Origin: Deltaproteobacteria bacterium
Lineage (GTDB): Bacteria; Desulfobacterota; Desulfobaccia; Desulfobaccales; 0-14-0-80-60-11
Assembly: GCA_016874945.1 (NCBI GenBank)
Contig: VGSO01000141.1
Span: forward strand, 1-7,313
Direction of reading: 5' to 3'
Length of the DNA stretch: 7,313 bases
Shown: piece by piece, positions 1-6,072 of the stretch
Layout of the letters: the number at the start of each line of letters is the position of its first letter
Position numbering within the stretch: position 1 is the stretch's first letter
Notes under the pieces: generated by a model
Told to the model about the DNA's origin: nothing
The model's database searches: none
What the model saw: the letters and a program-made list of their open reading frames with translations, nothing else
Position numbers and translations under genes: made by a program

Positions 1-127
1 GCATTGACCAAGCACTCTTATGGGTGATGAATCGACCCGGAGGCAATCAAAAAACCTGCTCCCTGGAACGATTCTCGTGATGACCACTCACCCCGAAATC
101 AGAAATAATTTTTGGCAAACGCTATAA

Positions 128-257
128 CGAACGAGCCTCTTGCAAAATTCACTTTTTACAAAGAATTGTCATTCTGAGGGAGCGAAGCGACCGAAGAATC
201 TAGATCCTTCGCTGCGCTCAGGATGACAGAAATAGCAGTTTTGCAAAAGCCTCGAAC
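128..257. repeat. MITE-like palindromic repeat, copy 1, with possible 5-bp target duplication
   Basis: The element runs from about 133 to 252. Its ends are imperfect terminal inverted repeats: the left end (from 134) and the complement of the right end (from 252 backwards) match at 10 of the first 12 bases, sharing a TTGCAA core. Inside lies a second inverted pair, TGTCATTCTGAG (167-178) against CTCAGGATGACA (217-228), around the palindrome ATCTAGAT (198-205). CGAAC occurs directly outside both ends (128-132 and 253-257), as a target-site duplication would. It has no coding capacity. Inner arms of the type GTCATTCTGAGCGAAGCG are, from memory, common dispersed repeats in deltaproteobacterial and related genomes. 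A second copy starts at 7251. Confidence 0.7.
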
Positions 258-299
258 ATTACCCCAGAATTTTAATGGTCTTGGCGGTCCGCAGCCGCC

Positions 300-308
300 G
301 GGAGGAGG
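300..308 (+). promoter_or_regulatory. Ribosome binding site of the hybrid histidine kinase
   Basis: GGGAGGAGG sits 7 nt before the ATG at 316 and decides the start. The alternative in-frame ATG at 223 lies inside the repeat element and has no comparable site. A small hairpin (GGCGG 283-287 with CCGCC 295-299) immediately precedes it and could influence initiation. Confidence 0.75.
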
Positions 309-315
309 CGGTTTA

Positions 316-2571
316 ATGGATAAAAAGGAGTGGGAACAGACGTTTGACGCCATTCCCGATCCCATCATGATAGTTGACGCCAGGCATTGCATCCGCCGGG
401 TGAACCGGGCCATGGCCGCAGCCCTGGGATGCACTCCGGAGGAGGCGGTGGGCCGGACTTGTTTTCGGGAGGTCCATAACATGGACGCGCCTCCTTCCTT
501 TTGTCCCCACTCCGCGTTGCTGACCGACGGACAGCCCCATGAGGTGGAAATTTATGAGCCAAACCTCGGAGGTTATTTCCAGGTAAGCGTTTCTCCGTTT
601 CGGGATGATCAGGGACGATTGACCGGCAGCGTCCACGTGGCGAGAAATATTACCGTACGCCATCGGACCGAAGAGGCGCTGCGGGAAAGCGAAAAAAGAT
701 ACCGCCTGCTGGTCACCAACCTGCCGGCCGTGGTTTTTAAAGGCTACGCCGACGGCTCCGTGGATTTTTTTGACGATAAGATAAAGGAATTGACGGGCCG
801 GCCCAAAGAGGTTTTCAATTCCCGCCAGGTAAGATGGCCGGAGCTTATTTTGCCCGAGGACCGGGAAATGGTAAGGGAGGCTTTTATCCAGGCTCTCAAA
901 ACCAACAGGTCTTATGTCAGGGAATACCGCATAACTCATAGTAATGGCGCCATCCTGTGGCTTCAGGCCCGGGGCCAGATCATCTGTGAGGAAAACGGCA
1001 GAATAGACTATATCAGCGGGGTATTTTTCGACATCACGCCCCAGAAAGAGATGGAAGCTCTCCTGGCCGCGGAAAAAGAGCGCCTGGCGGTAACCCTGCG
1101 CTCCATTGCCGACGGGGTGATTGCTGCGGACACCCGGGCGCGGGTGTTGTTAATGAACCCGGTGGCGGAGCGCCTTACCGGTTGGACCCAGGATGAAGCC
1201 CTGGGAAAGCCGGTAATTCAAGTATTATCCCTGGTTGATGAAAAAACCGGGGCCGTTCTTGCCTGTCCAGGGGAGCAGGCCCTCCAGACGGGCCGGGTGG
1301 CGGAGGTAAGCGGTCGGTTCCATGATCGGGGGGGCATGGGCCGCACCCTGGCCGTGAGCGGGTCTCCTCTTATCGATCCCCGGAACCAGACCCTGGGAGT
1401 GGTGCTGGTCTTCCGGGACATTACCCGTCAGCGGCAAACAGCGGCCGAGATGTTGAGAATGGAGAAGCTTTCGTCCCTGGGGGTCCTGGCAGGGGGCATT
1501 GCCCATGACTTCAACAATATCCTCACCGGGATTCTGGGGAACCTGTCCCTGGCCCGCTGGACCACCCATGGACCGCCGGGACTAATAGACAACCTGCAGT
1601 CCGCCGAAAAGGCCGCGTTGCGGGCCAAGGATCTGGTGCAGCAATTTCTCACCTTTGCCAAAGGGGGGATGCCGGTGAAAGAGTCGGCCTCCCTGCCGGA
1701 AATTATCCAGGAATCGGCCAACTTTGCTTTGCGGGGCTCCCGCCCGGCATGCCGGTTTGTCTTTCCCGAGGATTTGTGGTGGGCGGAAGTGGATGCCGGG
1801 CAGATCAGCCAGGTGATCCATAACCTGGTCATCAACGCAGTTCAGTCCATGCCCACGGGAGGGGATCTGGAAATTCGGGGGGAAAACATGGTCTTGGATG
1901 GAGACAGCAGTCTTCCCCTTAAAAAGGGGAATTATGTAAAAATCTCGGTCCAAGACCAGGGGGTGGGCATACCCCCGGATCATCTCCTGAAGATTTTCGA
2001 CCCTTACTTCACCACCAAGCAGCAAGGGAGCGGCCTGGGGTTGGCCACCGTCTATCCCATCATCAAAAATCACGGCGGCCACATTGCCGTGGCCTCCACC
2101 CTGGGGGCCGGAACCACTTTTACCCTGTATCTGCCGGCTTCGGTAGATACTAAGACTCTATCCGCCCCGGCTCGCTTGGAACCAGTAAAAGGGAAAGGCC
2201 GTATCCTGGTAATGGATGACGAAGACCTGGTCCGAAAGGTGGCCGGAGAGATTCTGAAGCACCTGGGCTATGAAGTAAGTTTGGCCCGGAACGGGGAAGA
2301 GGCGGTGCATCTTTTCAGCCAGGCCCGGGCCGACGGACGCCCTTTTGCCGCGGTGATCCTGGACCTGACGGTGCGGGGCGGCATGGGCGGCCATGAGACC
2401 CTGAAGGCGCTGCAGCAAATCGATCCCCGGGTCAAAGCCATTGTTTCCAGCGGTTATGCCGATGATCCCATCTTATCCAGGTATAGGGATTACGGTTTTC
2501 AAGGGATGGTCCCCAAACCCTACCGAGTGGAAGTCTTCGGGAAGGTCTTAGGGGAGGTGGCGGGACAGTAG
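316..2571 (+). CDS. Hybrid sensor histidine kinase (PAS-PAS-PAS-HisKA-HATPase-REC)
   Basis: A 751-residue cytoplasmic kinase with no membrane segment. Three PAS domains lie at about 6-115, 125-242 and 255-375, joined by short helical linkers. The HisKA H-box contains the phosphorylated His397 in GGIAHDFNN. The ATPase domain shows the N-box (Asn507), the G1 box DQGVGIP (Asp547), the F-box FDPYFTTK and the G2 box GSGLGLA (571-577). The C-terminal receiver (about 626-745) has acidic pair Asp634/Asp635, phospho-acceptor Asp683, Ser711/712 and Lys734, so it looks complete. It should autophosphorylate on His397 and pass phosphate to its own receiver, then probably through a phosphotransfer protein to an unseen regulator, since there is no output domain. 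The signal is unknown. The first PAS carries Cys49, His54, Cys63 and His65. An in-frame ATG at 223 would add 31 residues but is rejected because it falls in the repeat. Confidence 0.93.
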   Translation: MDKKEWEQTFDAIPDPIMIVDARHCIRRVNRAMAAALGCTPEEAVGRTCFREVHNMDAPPSFCPHSALLTDGQPHEVEIYEPNLGGYFQVSVSPFRDDQGRLTGSVHVARNITVRHRTEEALRESEKRYRLLVTNLPAVVFKGYADGSVDFFDDKIKELTGRPKEVFNSRQVRWPELILPEDREMVREAFIQALKTNRSYVREYRITHSNGAILWLQARGQIICEENGRIDYISGVFFDITPQKEMEALLAAEKERLAVTLRSIADGVIAADTRARVLLMNPVAERLTGWTQDEALGKPVIQVLSLVDEKTGAVLACPGEQALQTGRVAEVSGRFHDRGGMGRTLAVSGSPLIDPRNQTLGVVLVFRDITRQRQTAAEMLRMEKLSSLGVLAGGIAHDFNNILTGILGNLSLARWTTHGPPGLIDNLQSAEKAALRAKDLVQQFLTFAKGGMPVKESASLPEIIQESANFALRGSRPACRFVFPEDLWWAEVDAGQISQVIHNLVINAVQSMPTGGDLEIRGENMVLDGDSSLPLKKGNYVKISVQDQGVGIPPDHLLKIFDPYFTTKQQGSGLGLATVYPIIKNHGGHIAVASTLGAGTTFTLYLPASVDTKTLSAPARLEPVKGKGRILVMDDEDLVRKVAGEILKHLGYEVSLARNGEEAVHLFSQARADGRPFAAVILDLTVRGGMGGHETLKALQQIDPRVKAIVSSGYADDPILSRYRDYGFQGMVPKPYRVEVFGKVLGEVAGQ

Positions 2572-2614
2572 CGAATCTGTGTTCGCCCACCAATTTAGGG
2601 CGAATACAAGATTC
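2571..2614. repeat. Hairpin repeat between kinase and cytochrome genes
   Basis: An imperfect inverted repeat: the left arm (2571-2588, ending TGTTCGCCC) pairs with the right arm (from GGGCGAATA at 2598 to ATTCGCCC) around a loop of about 9 nt. It starts on the last base of the kinase stop codon. Sequences of the type GCGAATCTTGTATTCGCCC are, from memory, frequent dispersed intergenic repeats. It could end or attenuate the kinase transcript, but there is no T-tract. Confidence 0.6.
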
Positions 2615-2620
2615 GCCCCT

Positions 2621-2662
2621 ACGTAAAAAATTTACGTTTGATGGCGAATTGGTGTCAAACGT
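2621..2662. repeat. Two overlapping perfect inverted repeats before the cytochrome start
   Basis: The first is ACGTAAA (2621-2627) with TTTACGT (2631-2637), loop AAA. The second is ACGTTTGA (2634-2641) with TCAAACGT (2655-2662). They share bases 2634-2637, so both hairpins cannot form fully at once. The second ends 8 nt before the Shine-Dalgarno. They could be a protein-binding operator or an RNA structure affecting translation; the sequence does not tell which. Confidence 0.45.
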
Positions 2663-2670
2663 TCCTTCAT

Positions 2671-2678
2671 GGAGGTGA
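2671..2678 (+). promoter_or_regulatory. Strong ribosome binding site of the cytochrome gene, decides a TTG start
   Basis: GGAGGTGA, extended to GGAGGTGATT, is close to the full complement of the 16S rRNA 3' end. It lies just before the TTG at 2683 and supports that start over the upstream in-frame TTG/ATG at 2638/2641, which would put unlikely residues ahead of the signal peptide. Confidence 0.75.
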
Positions 2679-2682
2679 TTTA

Positions 2683-3375
2683 TTGAAAAACTGGGGTAAG
2701 ACCAAAACCTGGCTCGCGGTCACGCTGGCCGCCCTGGCCCTGGTAAGCGTCGGGGCGGCGATCACCGGCGCCGCCAAAGAAAAACCCAAAGCCAACCCTT
2801 CCAGTTACGCCCCGGTGGTGATTACGGAAGACTTCGCTACCACCGTGACCCGGATGAAGGCGGAGAAACCCGCGATTATGGCCCGCCAGCAGGCCCTGCT
2901 CAGCGAACGCTACGACCTTGGCAACCGCCCGGCCCCGGGCGTCACCATGACCCGGGGCAAGGCCGTCCAGGAGGGGGTGCGGGTGAAGCTCGCCCCTGGG
3001 ATGACCTGGGAGAAACTGGCGGCCCTGACCCCGGAGGAAATCAAGGAAAAGGGCTTATGGCCCAAGGGGTTTTTGCCCCTACCCCAACCACAAGGAAGGG
3101 GGCATGCTCTTCCCCAAGTTTCACCTCGAGGAGATCAAAAAGCAGGAGGGCCGGGACCTGACCCGCTTCGACCTGGACTTCGACCTGCCGGACCATGTGC
3201 TCCCCGAATTTCCGCCGCCCATCTTCCTCACCACCCGGCCCGACCTGGGGGACGTCTCCCAGGGGAAGCTGGTGACCATCATGAATTACTACGAACTGTT
3301 CAACGGCATCTTGAACCCCAAGCAGCTGGAAGGCCTGCGCCTGCTGGTCACCCCCTTCCCCCAGCAGCAGTTTAA
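2683..3375 (+). CDS. Di-haem cytochrome c, N-terminal part (frameshifted gene)
   Basis: This frame encodes the start of an exported c-type cytochrome; the genuine part ends at about 3082, and the remaining codons to 3375 are out-of-frame translation. With the TTG start the protein begins MKNWGKTKTW, followed by a hydrophobic stretch (about residues 10-30) and a plausible cleavage near AAITGA, a Sec signal peptide that would deliver it to the periplasm where haem is attached. The following segment (SYAPVVITEDF to KGLWPKGFLPLP) agrees with what I remember of the N-terminal region of deltaproteobacterial di-haem cytochromes of the CCP/MauG superfamily. It contains no CxxCH itself; both haem sites are in the other frame. 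After 3082 the reading becomes proline- and arginine-rich and unlike the family, which locates the shift. Confidence 0.75.
   Translation: MKNWGKTKTWLAVTLAALALVSVGAAITGAAKEKPKANPSSYAPVVITEDFATTVTRMKAEKPAIMARQQALLSERYDLGNRPAPGVTMTRGKAVQEGVRVKLAPGMTWEKLAALTPEEIKEKGLWPKGFLPLPQPQGRGHALPQVSPRGDQKAGGPGPDPLRPGLRPAGPCAPRISAAHLPHHPARPGGRLPGEAGDHHELLRTVQRHLEPQAAGRPAPAGHPLPPAAV
3076..3103 (+). other. Frameshift junction within the cytochrome gene
   Basis: Frame 1 (from 2683) reads GFLPLP up to 3084, while frame 2 reads PNHKEGG from 3083 straight into the Met at 3104. From memory, relatives read approximately GFLPLPHPNHKEGG here. Restoring that needs 5 extra nt, as if one copy of a CCCCA tandem had been lost at 3082-3086. 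A single extra C in the CCCC run would also restore the frame but gives a protein two residues shorter than I expect. Sequencing error, true mutation and +1 slippage on CCC-C are all possible. Confidence 0.7.
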
Positions 3376-4096
3376 TCAGACGGAAGACCGCCGCTCCGAG
3401 CAGCCCAGCCGGGGGGTGGTCTGCTTTGAGTGCCACGTCAACGGCCACACCAACGCCTCCATCCACCTGGTAGGGGACATCCGGCCCCAGGAATTCCGGC
3501 ACCGCCTTGACACCCCCACCCTCAGGGGGGTGAACATCCAGCGTCTCTTCGGCTCCCAGCGGGCCTTGAAGTCCGTGGAGGATTTCACCGAATTCGAGCA
3601 GCGGGCCGCGTATTTCGACGGCGACCCGGTCATTGCCACCAAGAAAGGGATCAACATTCTGGACCGGGGCCACCAAGTGCACGCCATGGCGGAATTTCAA
3701 AATCTCCTGGACTTCCCCCCGGCGCCCAAACTGAATATCTACGGCCGGATGGACCCCCAAAAGGCCAGCGAGTCCGAACTGCGGGGGCAGGACCTGTTTT
3801 TCGGCAAGGGCAATTGCTCTCCCTGCCACGTCCCTCCTTACTACACCGACAACCTGATGCACAACCTCAAGGCCGAACGCTTCTTTAAGCCCCAGATGGT
3901 GAATGGCCGCATGGCCTCTGCGGACGGGCCCATCAAGACCTTCCCCTTAAGGGGCGTCAAGGATTCGCCCCCGTACCTCCACGACGGGCGCCTGCTCACC
4001 CTGGAAGACACGGTGGAATTTTCCAACCTGATCCAGGGCCTGAAGCTCAGCGAGCCGGAGAAAAAGGACCTGGTGGCCTTCATGCGGGCACTTTAA
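3104..4096 (+). CDS. Di-haem cytochrome c (CCP/MauG type), C-terminal part with both haem sites
   Basis: This frame carries the catalytic part. Two haem c motifs are visible: CFECH (residues 107-111, bases 3422-3436) and CSPCH (238-242, bases 3815-3829). Met265 or Met270 may be an axial ligand. The end has the superfamily signature PLRGVKDSPPYLHDGR followed by TLEDTVEF (about 281-306). It most likely reduces or oxidises a small substrate such as peroxide in the periplasm, or relays electrons; the exact substrate cannot be read. Codons upstream of the ATG (PNHKEGG) are also family-like, so this ATG is internal rather than a native start, and the joined protein is about 470 residues. AAGGA at 3092-3096 lies 7 nt before the ATG, so separate initiation is conceivable, but that product would lack a signal peptide and would not be matured. 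Confidence 0.88.
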   Translation: MLFPKFHLEEIKKQEGRDLTRFDLDFDLPDHVLPEFPPPIFLTTRPDLGDVSQGKLVTIMNYYELFNGILNPKQLEGLRLLVTPFPQQQFNQTEDRRSEQPSRGVVCFECHVNGHTNASIHLVGDIRPQEFRHRLDTPTLRGVNIQRLFGSQRALKSVEDFTEFEQRAAYFDGDPVIATKKGINILDRGHQVHAMAEFQNLLDFPPAPKLNIYGRMDPQKASESELRGQDLFFGKGNCSPCHVPPYYTDNLMHNLKAERFFKPQMVNGRMASADGPIKTFPLRGVKDSPPYLHDGRLLTLEDTVEFSNLIQGLKLSEPEKKDLVAFMRAL

Positions 4097-4117
4097 GGAT
4101 AGGGTTTGTAAGCCGAT

Positions 4118-4142
4118 AGGGGCGGCCCCTGGGGCCGCCCCT
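4118..4142. terminator. Hairpin between convergent genes, probable bidirectional terminator
   Basis: GGGGCGGCCCC (4119-4129) and GGGGCCGCCCC (4131-4141) form a perfect, very GC-rich stem, extended by A4118-T4142. It lies 21 nt after the cytochrome stop and 14 nt after the stop of the minus-strand gene, the position expected for a shared terminator. There is no T-tract on either side, so it may instead be a 3'-end stabiliser or a dispersed repeat. Confidence 0.55.
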
Positions 4143-4156
4143 GCCCAATTATGGCG

Positions 4157-4648
4157 CTACTTAAGGGGCGTGGAGGGAGCAGGAGTCTCCGAACCGGGAG
4201 GCGCAGTCAAAGTCGGGGGTTGAATATCTTTCTTGCATTTGTCATATAACTGGAGGTTATTAATATCGTATTTGCCAGGCTCTTCTAACACCCGGCCTTC
4301 CACTCCCAGATTACAACTGTAATCAAAAAGTATCAAAGCGCCCTCTCCGGTCTCGTAAACCTTGATGAGAAAGTAACCTTCCTTGGGAAGGATTTGAATA
4401 TGGTATTTTTTCAGGATTTGATATGACCTATTCGGAATTTTGCCGTTGACCACTTCCATAAATTCTTCGGCGTCAAATTCCGTCGGAATGGAATGGCCGA
4501 ATTCTCCTTTGATAGCTGATTTTGACAAGGTTACCGCAGTTATCAGGGACCCATATTCCTGCTTCTCCCCCTCGGATAAGGCGATACAGGAATTGGCATA
4601 AAGAATAATAATTATGCAACAGAAAATGACAAGGATACGTCTCTTCAT
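4157..4648 (-). CDS. Small exported protein of unknown function
   Basis: I do not recognise this 163-residue protein. It begins MKRR and then a very hydrophobic stretch of I, L, V, F and C (about 5-22), a clear Sec signal or anchor. The sequence ANSC at 18-21 is a poor lipobox (no Leu at -3), and cleavage after Ala23 is as likely. The mature part is mixed alpha/beta in appearance, with Cys112 and Cys138 that could form a disulphide in the periplasm, and ends in a Pro/Thr/Ser-rich tail (about 143-163). It starts 4 nt after the stop of the phospholipase-like gene with only a weak ribosome binding site, so translation is probably coupled and the two products may be related in role. Its DNA looks more AT-rich than the surrounding genes. 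Confidence 0.75.
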   Translation of the reverse strand: MKRRILVIFCCIIIILYANSCIALSEGEKQEYGSLITAVTLSKSAIKGEFGHSIPTEFDAEEFMEVVNGKIPNRSYQILKKYHIQILPKEGYFLIKVYETGEGALILFDYSCNLGVEGRVLEEPGKYDINNLQLYDKCKKDIQPPTLTAPPGSETPAPSTPLK

Positions 4649-4652
4649 AATC

Positions 4653-5573
4653 TTATACCCAAAAAGTTCTTACCCCGGCGGCGTCCTGGTCTCCGCCGGT
4701 ATCCAGGTTCCAATTTCTGACCACCTGGGAAACGGCCAGACCCAAATCAGTTAACCCTAAGTAAAGCGCCTTCCAGATATTAGCCACATTGGTGACGGCC
4801 TTGTCAAAGCCGTTGGTCCGAAACGGGCCGACGCCGCCGGGAAATTTCACTTCCTCATAGTACTGCCGCAAGTCCTCCGGATAGTTGGTCCTGATCTCCT
4901 CCGCGCTGCGATAATAATAACTCCCCCCCACTCCCAGGTGCCGGAAGATGGCTGCCTTGCCACCTTCGGCGGCGTCGATGGCATCGGTGTAAGTCGAAAA
5001 CCAGAAAGAAGGATGGGGCTCATGCGCCATTCCCGAATAATTGTTGATCAATTGGGTTTCCCAAAAGTCCATCAACTCCTGGAAGTGCTCGGACTCCCGG
5101 CAGAATTTCAGGGCATCGGAAAATTCCGCGTAGGTGAGGTTGTTGTGGAGAATCTCCTGAAAGATCAGGGAGTCCATGGTCATCTCGCAAAGCCGGTGGG
5201 CTGCTTCGTTCCCTTTATAGGGACCGACAATGGCCTCGACCATGGGGTGAACGGCGGCGTCCGCCACCATGTGAGACACATAACCCAGGAGCCAGGCGCA
5301 CTTGATTTCATCTGCCGCGGTCTTCACCGGCCAAATGGTTCGCAGCGCCTCAAAGCCGCTGATCACCTGGCTGTTGGTCTTCTCATAGTGCATGGCGTCG
5401 GCCCATTGATTACCCCCGACGCCGATGCTCAGATAGGGGAGGTCCGGGCTTTCCGCTCCCAGGTAAAGGAATTGATAATATTTATTCAGGAATTGCCACA
5501 GTTCATCGCCCAGGAACTCATCCAGGTTCTTTCCCGCCTCGCATATCATCAGATGCGTAAAAGGACCGGGCAT
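4653..5573 (-). CDS. Zinc-dependent phospholipase C family protein
   Basis: A 306-residue protein of the zinc-dependent phospholipase C/alpha-toxin superfamily, which hydrolyses phosphodiester bonds, classically in phospholipids, with three zinc ions. Candidate metal ligands are His7 (GPFTH), Asp44 (GAESPDLPY), His62 (AMHYEKTN), His101, Asp105 and His109 (in GYVSHMVADAAVHP), and His126 with Glu130 (AAHRLCE). The H-x3-D and H-x3-E spacings match Bacillus cereus PLC. Unlike secreted relatives it has no signal peptide, begins directly MPGPFTH and lacks the processed N-terminal Trp that binds zinc there. The start is firm: GAGGAGG precedes the ATG and an in-frame TGA lies 9 nt upstream (5583-5585). 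It may be cytoplasmic or use another export route, and the true substrate is unknown. It is the first gene of a two-gene unit. Confidence 0.85.
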   Translation of the reverse strand: MPGPFTHLMICEAGKNLDEFLGDELWQFLNKYYQFLYLGAESPDLPYLSIGVGGNQWADAMHYEKTNSQVISGFEALRTIWPVKTAADEIKCAWLLGYVSHMVADAAVHPMVEAIVGPYKGNEAAHRLCEMTMDSLIFQEILHNNLTYAEFSDALKFCRESEHFQELMDFWETQLINNYSGMAHEPHPSFWFSTYTDAIDAAEGGKAAIFRHLGVGGSYYYRSAEEIRTNYPEDLRQYYEEVKFPGGVGPFRTNGFDKAVTNVANIWKALYLGLTDLGLAVSQVVRNWNLDTGGDQDAAGVRTFWV

Positions 5574-5577
5574 GACG

Positions 5578-5584
5578 CCTCCTC
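5578..5584 (-). promoter_or_regulatory. Ribosome binding site of the phospholipase-like gene
   Basis: On the minus strand GAGGAGG lies 4 nt before the ATG at 5573. With the in-frame stop just upstream it fixes the start and rules out a longer N-terminus with a signal peptide. Confidence 0.75.
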
Positions 5585-5622
5585 ATTAACCCCGCGATCT
5601 ACTACCTGAAAATTGAGAAGAA

Positions 5623-5651
5623 ATTTCAGCATACTTTGGGGGGTAAGTCAA
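5623..5651 (-). promoter_or_regulatory. Candidate sigma70-type promoter for the phospholipase operon
   Basis: On the minus strand TTGACT (5651-5646) is separated by 17 nt from TGAAAT (5628-5623), which is preceded by TGC, an extended -10 pattern. The -35 is good, the -10 mediocre. The predicted leader would be about 40 nt, a sensible length before the start at 5573. Confidence 0.4.
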
Positions 5652-5810
5652 GCGCGAGTGATGAGGGTGTCAATTGTCGAAAGCTTAGCGGCGAGATCTC
5701 TGGTTTCCATGCCGATGGGCCCATACCGTGACAATATGGAACAGCCGCTCCGGCTGTTATCAGGGACACGGCGGGCCGGGCCCTGGCGCTCTACCCGCCT
5801 ATAGCTCAGA

Positions 5811-5842
5811 AAACAGGCGCAGCCCCTGGGCTGCGCCTGTTT
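5811..5842 (-). terminator. 15-bp perfect hairpin, probable terminator
   Basis: AAACAGGCGCAGCCC (5811-5825) pairs perfectly with 5828-5842 around a CT loop. Read on the minus strand the stem runs into TTTTCT, a short U-tract, so it fits a terminator for leftward transcription, most likely that of the lipoprotein gene about 230 nt upstream. On the plus strand the stem ends in TTTAA, so weak bidirectional action is possible. Confidence 0.6.
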
Positions 5843-5945
5843 AATGAGTAATCAACGATGGGGTTTGTCATCCTCCGGGGGTTTCAAACTTCACCCGGCG
5901 GGGTTGACCTGCAAACTTACCTGAAAAGTTTCGCAAATTGGGACG

Positions 5946-5967
5946 GCACAGGCTTTCCAGCCTGTGC
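5946..5967. repeat. Short palindromic dispersed repeat
   Basis: GCACAGGCT (5946-5954) and AGCCTGTGC (5959-5967) form a perfect 9-bp stem with loop TTCC. The unit GGCACAGGCTTTCCAGCCTG resembles, from memory, a repeat scattered between genes in several deltaproteobacterial genomes. It is often translated into spurious peptides reading GTGFPACAT. Confidence 0.55.
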
Positions 5968-6072
5968 TACCAGTAACTTTTCATTATTTAAGGTGAGTCG
6001 AAGGCTCATGAGCGACTGCCATAAATTTTGTGTCGCAGTTCTCCTCCCTTTTCCTGCCCCTGCTTTCACGTC

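Larger units (their letters stand above)
5574..6072. other. Gene-free region with hairpins and a promoter candidate
   Basis: About 500 nt between the lipoprotein stop and the phospholipase start. It holds, from low to high coordinate, the ribosome binding site and promoter candidate of the phospholipase gene, a small perfect hairpin (AACAGCCG 5740-5747 with CGGCTGTT 5751-5758), the terminator-like stem at 5811-5842 and the repeat at 5946-5967. Short open frames here on either strand have no family-like sequence, and one simply translates the repeat. Bases 5843-6072 would be a long 3' untranslated tail of the lipoprotein mRNA if the stem at 5811-5842 is its terminator. Confidence 0.6.

Noticed and set aside
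1..80. Open frame reading IDQALLWVMNRPGG to a TGA at 78-80, as the tail of an upstream gene.
   Set aside because: Only 25 residues with no recognisable family sequence; it cannot be told from chance. I see no other feature before the repeat at 128.
100..128. Promoter with TATAAC at 123-128 before the kinase.
   Set aside because: No acceptable -35 hexamer at 16-18 nt, and no sigma54-type spacing either.
313..939. Long minus-strand open frame opposite the kinase.
   Set aside because: It is antisense to clear PAS domains and has no family-like sequence; it reflects the codon bias of the kinase.
3041..3862. Minus-strand open frame of 273 codons opposite the cytochrome.
   Set aside because: It lies opposite the haem-binding coding sequence, its protein looks like an antisense shadow, and it lacks a credible ribosome binding site.
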